Shown: positions 17,464 through 22,003 of the stretch, piece after piece | How the letters are laid out: the number at the start of each line of letters is the position of its first letter | How positions within the stretch are numbered: position 1 is the first letter of the stretch | Assembly (NCBI GenBank): GCA_018066065.1 | Contig: JAGHSC010000236.1 | Location: forward strand, 1 to 22,003 | Direction of reading: 5' to 3' | Source: Candidatus Cryptobacteroides faecihippi | Lineage (GTDB): Bacteria > Bacteroidota > Bacteroidia > Bacteroidales > UBA932 | DNA length: 22,003 nucleotides | The notes under the pieces: model-generated | Database searches by the model: none | What the model was told of the DNA's origin: nothing | The model's input: the letters and a program-made list of their open reading frames with translations, nothing else | Position numbers and translations under genes: made by a program

Positions 17464-20400
17464 CAGAAAGTCGCCGTTTTCCGTAATCCTGCTGATGGCG
17501 GCTCTTTCCCTGGTGGGGCTTCTTTCCCTGCCGGGTCTCCGCGTGCAGTACCTGCCCTCGACGGAAGGACGTTCCCTGACGGTCACATATTCCTATCCAA
17601 CCGCCTCTGCTGAGACTGTTGAGTCGGAGGCTACTTCCAGGATAGAAGGTGTGCTTGCTGGCTTGAGCGGGGTGACAGACGTAAGTTCAACGTCTTCAAA
17701 TGGTTCCGGCAGAGTCTCGGTGACCTTCCGAAAGGGGAGGGACATGACTTCGGCTCGGTTTGAAGTTGCTTCCGCGATAAGGAACATCCGGGATGATCTT
17801 CCTGCTTCGCTCTCCTATCCGAAGGTCTCCTTGTCTGAGAGCCGCGAACGTTCGACCATGGTCTATCTGGTCAACGGATCACTCCCTTCCAGGGAAATCG
17901 CCTCCTATCTCAGAGAGCATGCCGTCTGGCGTCTGTCATCGATCCGGGGAGTGGATCGCGTTGACGTCAGTGGTGACACGCCGTTCCAGTGGACCGTTGA
18001 ATTCGATGCGGCAAAGGCTCGTTCCGCAGGGATCACTGCAGCAGACATCGCCACGGCGCTGAATTCGGCGCATGTGGTCCATGAAGTCGGAACCGCCAGG
18101 ACTGAGGGTGGGATGATGAGTGTCTTGCTTTCGGAAGAACCGTCAGAAGGCTTTGCGTCCATCCCTGTCCGCAATGTCGAGGGCAGGATCGTACATCTTG
18201 GAGACATCGCGAAGTGGCGGTTCGAGGAGTCCCAGCCGTCCTCCTATTTCAGGATCAATGGATTGAACACTGTGACTCTTTCAGTTGGCCTTGCCTCATC
18301 CGACAACCTTCTCTCGACGGCTTCCGCTGTCCGTTCCTGCATGAAAGGACTCGAGGCTTCGTTCCCTCAGGGAATCTCTGCCATGAAGGCCTATGATGCT
18401 TCTGAATATGTGAGTGGCGAGATTTCGAAAGTCGTGAGGCGCACATTGCTCTGTGTGCTCATCCTTCTTCTCTTTGTCTTCCTGACGACCCTCTCGTGGA
18501 GCTATCTGCTCATCGTGGTGCTGACGCTCGCGGTCAACATACTCACTGCGCTGGCGATTTACTCTTTCCTGGGAATCCCTATCCACATCTACACCCTTGC
18601 GGGCATAACTGTCTCGCTTGGAATCGTGATAGACACTTCCATTGTGATGATAGACCATTATCGCTACAGGCATGACAGGAAGGTGTTTCCTGCGATTCTC
18701 TCCGCTGTGGCGACGACTGTCTGCGCTCTTCTGATGGTGCTTCTGCTGCCAGAGAAGGAAAAGGCTGACCTTTCGGATTTCATCTGGGTCATCACCACCG
18801 ACCTTGCGCTTTCATTGCTGGTCTGCTACCTCTTCATCCCTTCCCTGATGGAGTACGTCTCGGCAACTTCAGGAAACCGCACTCGTTCGCTTAGGATGCT
18901 TCGGAGAGCTGCAGGTGCCATGGGTGCATATTCAAGATACATCTCATGGGGACTCCGTCATCGCTGGGTGTATGTGCTGGCGTTTGTGATTGCCTTTGGA
19001 GTCCCGCTCTGCGTCCTTCCAAAGCCTTTGACTGACAGGGAGAAAGAGTCTGCCACCCTTTTCCGCAAGGCGGTTGACAAGGTTGTGGGCTGGGACCCTT
19101 ACGAGAGGAATCGCTACATGCTCGACAGGGTCTTCAGCTCATCGTTCGGTCTGTTCTACAGATCCTTGAACAGGGCGAACTTCTACCGAGAGCCTGCCCG
19201 TTGCCAGCTTTTCATCAGGGCTGGAATGCTGGAGGGCTGTACGGTGGCCCAGCTGAATGAGGTCGTGAAGGCGATGGAAAACTATCTGTCTCAGTTTGAT
19301 GAGATCTCGGTTTTCAGGACAACGATTTCTGGTTTTGACAATGCATCCATCTCGGTGGAATTCACTCCGGAGGCTGAATCTTCAGGTTTCCCGTCATTGC
19401 TTAAGGCTGAGGTGACCAGGATGGCCATCAACTTCGGTGGTGCCAACTGGCAGGTCTATGGAATCGACGAAAACTCGTTCAACAACAACATTGTCAGCTA
19501 CTACAAGAGTCATCGCATCTCATTGAGCGGTTACAACTATGAAGCTCTCCGTGACTATGCGGACACAGTCATGGACCTGCTTTCCGCCCAGCGTCGTGTC
19601 CAGGAGCCTGAAATCTGGTCAGGTGGGTGGTATGGACGTCCATCGACTGAATTCGTACTGGATTATGATTTCGGACGGATGACAGCAAATGGGATCAATC
19701 CCTATTCTTTCTATCAGGCTCTGTCCCTTCCTCTGTATGAGCAGACTGTCGGTTCAGAGCGTGGGCCTGATGGGGCTTCCGTTCCGATGGTGCTCAGGTC
19801 TTCAGAGGTCGAGTCCTATGATCTGTGGCATGTCCTCAATTCTCCAGTCGAGTCTGAGGACAGGTTTGTTACTCTTTCTGAGGTAGGAAGCATAGAAAAG
19901 AAGAAGACAGGGGTTCAGATCGAGAGAGTGAACCAGTCCTACAGGCTCTATGTCTGTTACGATTTCCTTGGTAGCTATGAGCTCGAAAGGAGCGTCTCGG
20001 ATAAGATCGTGAAGCACATGAATGATGAGGTGCTTCCTGTCGGCTACAAGGCTGAGAAAGCTGGCTATGGGTGGTTTGACACTGCGAAGGAAAAGTTCGC
20101 CTGGTTACTTTTTCTGATCATGGCTGTGATCTATGGCATCCTTGCGATGTCATTCGAGTCGTTCCGTCTTCCTCTTGCGGTGATATTCATGATCCCTGTT
20201 TCGTTCATTGGCCTTTTCCTGGCTTTCGGCCTTTCGAACCTGACATTCGACCAGGGCGGTTTTGCAGCTCTCGTGATGCTGAGCGGCATGGTTGTCAATG
20301 CGGGAATCTATCTGGTGTCTGCATTCCAGGGACTCGACAAGGGACTGCCTGGGGGTCATGTCAGGGCTTATGTGAAGGCTTTCGCAATGAAGATCACGCC

Positions 20401-20617
20401 GATCATGCTGACAATCTCATCCACGATCCTTGGACTCATACCATTCCTTACCGACGGTCCGAAAGAGGTCTTCTGGTTCGACTTCGCGATAGGTACCATC
20501 TCCGGCATGCTCTTCTCTATCCTCGCCATCATTTTTGTTCTTCCAGTCTTTGTCTTGGGTACTAGAATTAAATGCACTTTTGTTCTAAAGCGATCGTCAG
20601 TTAATTCATATCTTTGA
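17447..20617 (+). CDS. RND efflux permease subunit 2, divergent
   Basis: Second RND permease of the same operon and probably a partner of the first. The ATG at 17447, inside the end of RND1, was chosen over an in-frame TTG at 17414 because it starts just before TM1 (FSVILLMAALSLVGLLSL, 11-28). That gives 1056 residues. TM4 reads VSLGIVIDTSIVMIDHYRY: D396 aligns with AcrB D407 and T397 replaces D408. TM10 reads SGMVVNAGIYLVSAF, with N951 where AcrB has K940, and no acidic residue follows in that helix. The usual TM11 motif is ITPIMLTISSTILGLIPFL. It clearly differs from RND1 by eye, so it is not a recent duplicate. The last ~20 residues (VLGTRIKCTFVLKRSSVNSY) look unlike an RND tail and coincide with a drop in GC and a promoter-like motif. 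Confidence 0.92.
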   Translation: MEGRTDRKSPFSVILLMAALSLVGLLSLPGLRVQYLPSTEGRSLTVTYSYPTASAETVESEATSRIEGVLAGLSGVTDVSSTSSNGSGRVSVTFRKGRDMTSARFEVASAIRNIRDDLPASLSYPKVSLSESRERSTMVYLVNGSLPSREIASYLREHAVWRLSSIRGVDRVDVSGDTPFQWTVEFDAAKARSAGITAADIATALNSAHVVHEVGTARTEGGMMSVLLSEEPSEGFASIPVRNVEGRIVHLGDIAKWRFEESQPSSYFRINGLNTVTLSVGLASSDNLLSTASAVRSCMKGLEASFPQGISAMKAYDASEYVSGEISKVVRRTLLCVLILLLFVFLTTLSWSYLLIVVLTLAVNILTALAIYSFLGIPIHIYTLAGITVSLGIVIDTSIVMIDHYRYRHDRKVFPAILSAVATTVCALLMVLLLPEKEKADLSDFIWVITTDLALSLLVCYLFIPSLMEYVSATSGNRTRSLRMLRRAAGAMGAYSRYISWGLRHRWVYVLAFVIAFGVPLCVLPKPLTDREKESATLFRKAVDKVVGWDPYERNRYMLDRVFSSSFGLFYRSLNRANFYREPARCQLFIRAGMLEGCTVAQLNEVVKAMENYLSQFDEISVFRTTISGFDNASISVEFTPEAESSGFPSLLKAEVTRMAINFGGANWQVYGIDENSFNNNIVSYYKSHRISLSGYNYEALRDYADTVMDLLSAQRRVQEPEIWSGGWYGRPSTEFVLDYDFGRMTANGINPYSFYQALSLPLYEQTVGSERGPDGASVPMVLRSSEVESYDLWHVLNSPVESEDRFVTLSEVGSIEKKKTGVQIERVNQSYRLYVCYDFLGSYELERSVSDKIVKHMNDEVLPVGYKAEKAGYGWFDTAKEKFAWLLFLIMAVIYGILAMSFESFRLPLAVIFMIPVSFIGLFLAFGLSNLTFDQGGFAALVMLSGMVVNAGIYLVSAFQGLDKGLPGGHVRAYVKAFAMKITPIMLTISSTILGLIPFLTDGPKEVFWFDFAIGTISGMLFSILAIIFVLPVFVLGTRIKCTFVLKRSSVNSYL
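20609..20616 (+). promoter_or_regulatory. Putative -7 element (TATCTTTG) for the NVEALA-like gene
   Basis: TATCTTTG matches the Bacteroidota -7 consensus TAnnTTTG exactly and overlaps the stop codon of RND2 (20615-20617). A TTTG lies at 20579-20582, 26 bp upstream, longer than the usual 19-21 bp. Transcription would begin only about 10 nt before the ATG at 20632. The local base composition also becomes AT-rich here. Moderate support only. Confidence 0.4.
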
Positions 20618-20631
20618 GAAAAATTTATGTC

Positions 20632-20916
20632 ATGAAAACAAAGTGCTTTATTATTTGTTCATCTGTGATGTTGAGTATTTCCGTTTTGCTGTTTGCTTCA
20701 TTATGTAAGGAGAACAGAGAGAGGACAATTTCTCTATTTTCTGGGATTGTCGAAGCTTTGGCGGTTGAGGAATCTGGTTATAGTTGCACTGCAACAGCTA
20801 ATTGTTATGAACCAGGCCATACAGAACCGGTTGGTTCTGTCGGTTGTACAGGCGTTACAAAGTGTATGCGAGGATATCAGTGGGTTTTATGTGATGGTAA
20901 TACAACGATGTGTTAA
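20632..20916 (+). CDS. NVEALA-family-like small exported peptide, six cysteines in mature part
   Basis: The 94-residue protein has a basic N-terminus, a hydrophobic segment at about 5-24 (CFIICSSVMLSISVLLFASL) and then FSGIVEALAVEESGYSC at 36-52. The latter closely resembles the N-V-E-A-L-A motif that names a Bacteroidota family of small exported peptides of unknown role. After IVEALA (39-44) there are six cysteines at 52, 59, 72, 78, 87 and 94, the last being the final residue, which suggests three disulfides after export. ATG 20632 was chosen over an upstream in-frame TTG at 20614 because the latter lies within the RND2 stop region. The downstream propeller lipoprotein overlaps its 3' end by 23 nt, a neighbour type often seen with NVEALA genes. 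Family assignment is by motif only, and function is unknown. Confidence 0.72.
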   Translation: MKTKCFIICSSVMLSISVLLFASLCKENRERTISLFSGIVEALAVEESGYSCTATANCYEPGHTEPVGSVGCTGVTKCMRGYQWVLCDGNTTMC

Positions 20917-21856
20917 GGCTTCTTTTCTTGCCTTGTCCTTTTTTTGTGTGTCATGTCGGGATGATTTGGCTGAGTTGAAAGTCAGTCCCGACTTGTCTGT
21001 CTCTGTTCTTCCAGATTCATCGTTTTTGGGAAATTGTTGCGCTTTGCAGATGGACGGCGACCACCTATATGCTTTGGATATTGATCGTCGTTCTGTTCTG
21101 AGATTTGATGAGGGACTGACAACCTGTACTTCTATTTCTCAAGGTGGGAATGGTCCGGGAGAACTGATAGCTCCTTTTTCTTTTCTCGTAAGAGCAGACT
21201 CCGTGTTCATAATGGATTTCGCTTCAAGTAAAATGAAAGTTTTCTATGATGGAACCATGGCTCGGCAGTTCTCTTTCCCTTCTCAGACGAGCGATTCGCG
21301 TTTTGCTTTGGCTGGCTCAGAATTTATCTTTCCATTCAGGGATGGTGATTATTGTACTATAAGAATGGATTCGGAAAGAGGAGAGTATGTTCCATTTTTC
21401 GAGGTTGAGAAGTATGGGTCATCAGAAAAGACATCCACGATGAATCGTGTTCATGTTCTTTCTTATGGTGATAAGCTGGTTCTTCTCCCTCTGTCTCTTC
21501 CTTGGGCCAAGATTGTGGGTATGGATGGCAAAGAGCTGGGCAATATCGATCTGTGTCAAGGAAAGATTTATTCAAATAATGTGAAATTCTCTCATCAGGC
21601 AGATGGTTTGGATAAGGAGTGTTATACCTTGAATGCTGATGGCTTCATTAGTGGAGATGTTTTATACATACTTGTCCCAGAGTATGGGAGCACGTTTCGA
21701 CAGAACAGGATAGTAAAGTTTGACTTGAAGACATGGAAAATGTCAGAATCAAGTATCATCTTGAAAGGAGACGCTTATTCATCGATCTGTGTGGGTGGAT
21801 CGTTTCTTTTTTGTTTTAATGTCGCAGAATCACAGATTGAAAGATATGTCTTATAG
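20894..21856 (+). CDS. BF3164-like 6-bladed beta-propeller lipoprotein
   Basis: Predicted envelope lipoprotein of the 6-bladed beta-propeller group common in Bacteroidales, with no established biochemical role. The frame is open from 20693, but the reading there crosses the NVEALA-like gene and lacks signal-peptide character. ATG 20894 begins a credible lipoprotein leader (MVIQRCVKASFLALSFFCVS, then Cys21-RDD). That gives 320 residues. The family signature ISQGGNGPGELIAPFSF (81-97) is clear, after a first blade LQMDGDHLYALDIDRRSVLR. Further blade-like repeats follow (DSVFIMDFASSKMKVFYDG, GDKLVLLPLSL, GDVLYILVPEYG). The cysteine followed by Arg-Asp-Asp may favour surface export. The start overlaps the upstream peptide gene by 23 nt, implying co-translation. 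GC content is lower than in the PUL or pump genes. Confidence 0.78.
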   Translation: MVIQRCVKASFLALSFFCVSCRDDLAELKVSPDLSVSVLPDSSFLGNCCALQMDGDHLYALDIDRRSVLRFDEGLTTCTSISQGGNGPGELIAPFSFLVRADSVFIMDFASSKMKVFYDGTMARQFSFPSQTSDSRFALAGSEFIFPFRDGDYCTIRMDSERGEYVPFFEVEKYGSSEKTSTMNRVHVLSYGDKLVLLPLSLPWAKIVGMDGKELGNIDLCQGKIYSNNVKFSHQADGLDKECYTLNADGFISGDVLYILVPEYGSTFRQNRIVKFDLKTWKMSESSIILKGDAYSSICVGGSFLFCFNVAESQIERYVL

Positions 21857-21884
21857 GTCTGTCCATTCTTCATTTCGACCCGGC

Positions 21885-22003
21885 TCAGATGACTTTGATG
21901 AGAACGACGCCGGACAGCAGAAGCGCCAGACCTAGATACTGGATCGGGCGTATTCTTCGGGCATTTCTGCCAAACATGCCGCGGCCATCCACAATGGCTC
22001 CAC
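21885..22003 (-). CDS. C-terminal fragment of a probable EamA/DMT-superfamily permease (cut by window edge)
   Basis: Reading the minus strand from the right edge gives 38 residues before a TGA stop (plus-strand TCA at 21885-21887). The fragment starts GAIVDGRGMFGRNARRIRPI and ends in a hydrophobic helix, QYLGLALLLSGVVLIKVI. This shape (Gln-x-x-Gly then a final helix ending in Lys or Asn) is typical of the last helix of EamA-type drug/metabolite transporters. Only the tail is visible, so another small membrane protein is possible. It converges on the propeller gene with a 28-nt gap in which no terminator is evident. Confidence 0.5.
   Translation of the reverse strand, partial: GAIVDGRGMFGRNARRIRPIQYLGLALLLSGVVLIKVI

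Noticed and set aside
20579..20616. A full -33/-7 promoter pair (TTTG ... TATCTTTG)
   Set aside because: The 26-bp spacing exceeds the usual 19-21 bp, so only the -7-like element is reported, at moderate confidence.
20693..20893. Upstream extension of the propeller reading frame (67 extra codons)
   Set aside because: It overlaps the NVEALA-like gene in another frame and lacks signal-peptide character, while a good lipoprotein leader starts at 20894.
21857..21884. Bidirectional terminator between the convergent genes
   Set aside because: No convincing inverted repeat with T tracts was found in the 28-nt gap.

Overview
The window is from a Bacteroidales (Bacteroidota) chromosome, most likely a gut or rumen commensal. 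The evidence is a SusC/SusD pair, many lipoproteins, Bacteroides-type -7 promoter elements (TAnnTTTG) and an NVEALA-like peptide gene. The DNA is moderately GC-rich, and genus or species cannot be read from the sequence alone. No rRNA, tRNA, CRISPR array, transposase or integrase was seen.

Region 1 (left edge to about 11747, all + strand) is a nearly complete fructan polysaccharide-utilization locus. Its order is SusC-like transporter (5' end cut by the window edge), SusD-like lipoprotein, SusE-position lipoprotein with a DUF4960-type C-terminus, lipoprotein GH32 of the endo-levanase type, periplasmic GH32 with the canonical WMNDPNG motif, MFS sugar transporter, and PfkB-family fructokinase. 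From memory this matches the Bacteroides thetaiotaomicron levan locus BT1763-BT1757. The inferred pathway is as follows. Levan is bound and cut at the cell surface, and oligosaccharides enter through SusCD. The periplasmic GH32 releases fructose, the MFS carrier imports it and fructokinase phosphorylates it. The genes are spaced by -1 to 24 nt and end in a strong intrinsic terminator. The expected regulator, a hybrid two-component sensor, is not in the window.

Region 2 (about 11780-20617, + strand) is an efflux operon behind its own putative promoter: TolC-like outer-membrane factor, lipoprotein membrane-fusion protein, and two different RND permeases in tandem whose genes overlap by 17 nt. 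The layout suggests a pump with two kinds of inner-membrane subunit. Both permeases keep only one of the two TM4 aspartates of AcrB and lack the TM10 lysine.

Region 3 (about 20560-21856, + strand) is more AT-rich. A 94-residue NVEALA-like exported peptide with six cysteines overlaps a BF3164-like 6-bladed beta-propeller lipoprotein gene. A -7-like element sits on the stop codon of the second RND gene, so the peptide gene's likely promoter lies inside the upstream reading frame.

At the right edge, the last 38 codons of a minus-strand gene, probably an EamA/DMT-type permease, converge on the propeller gene.
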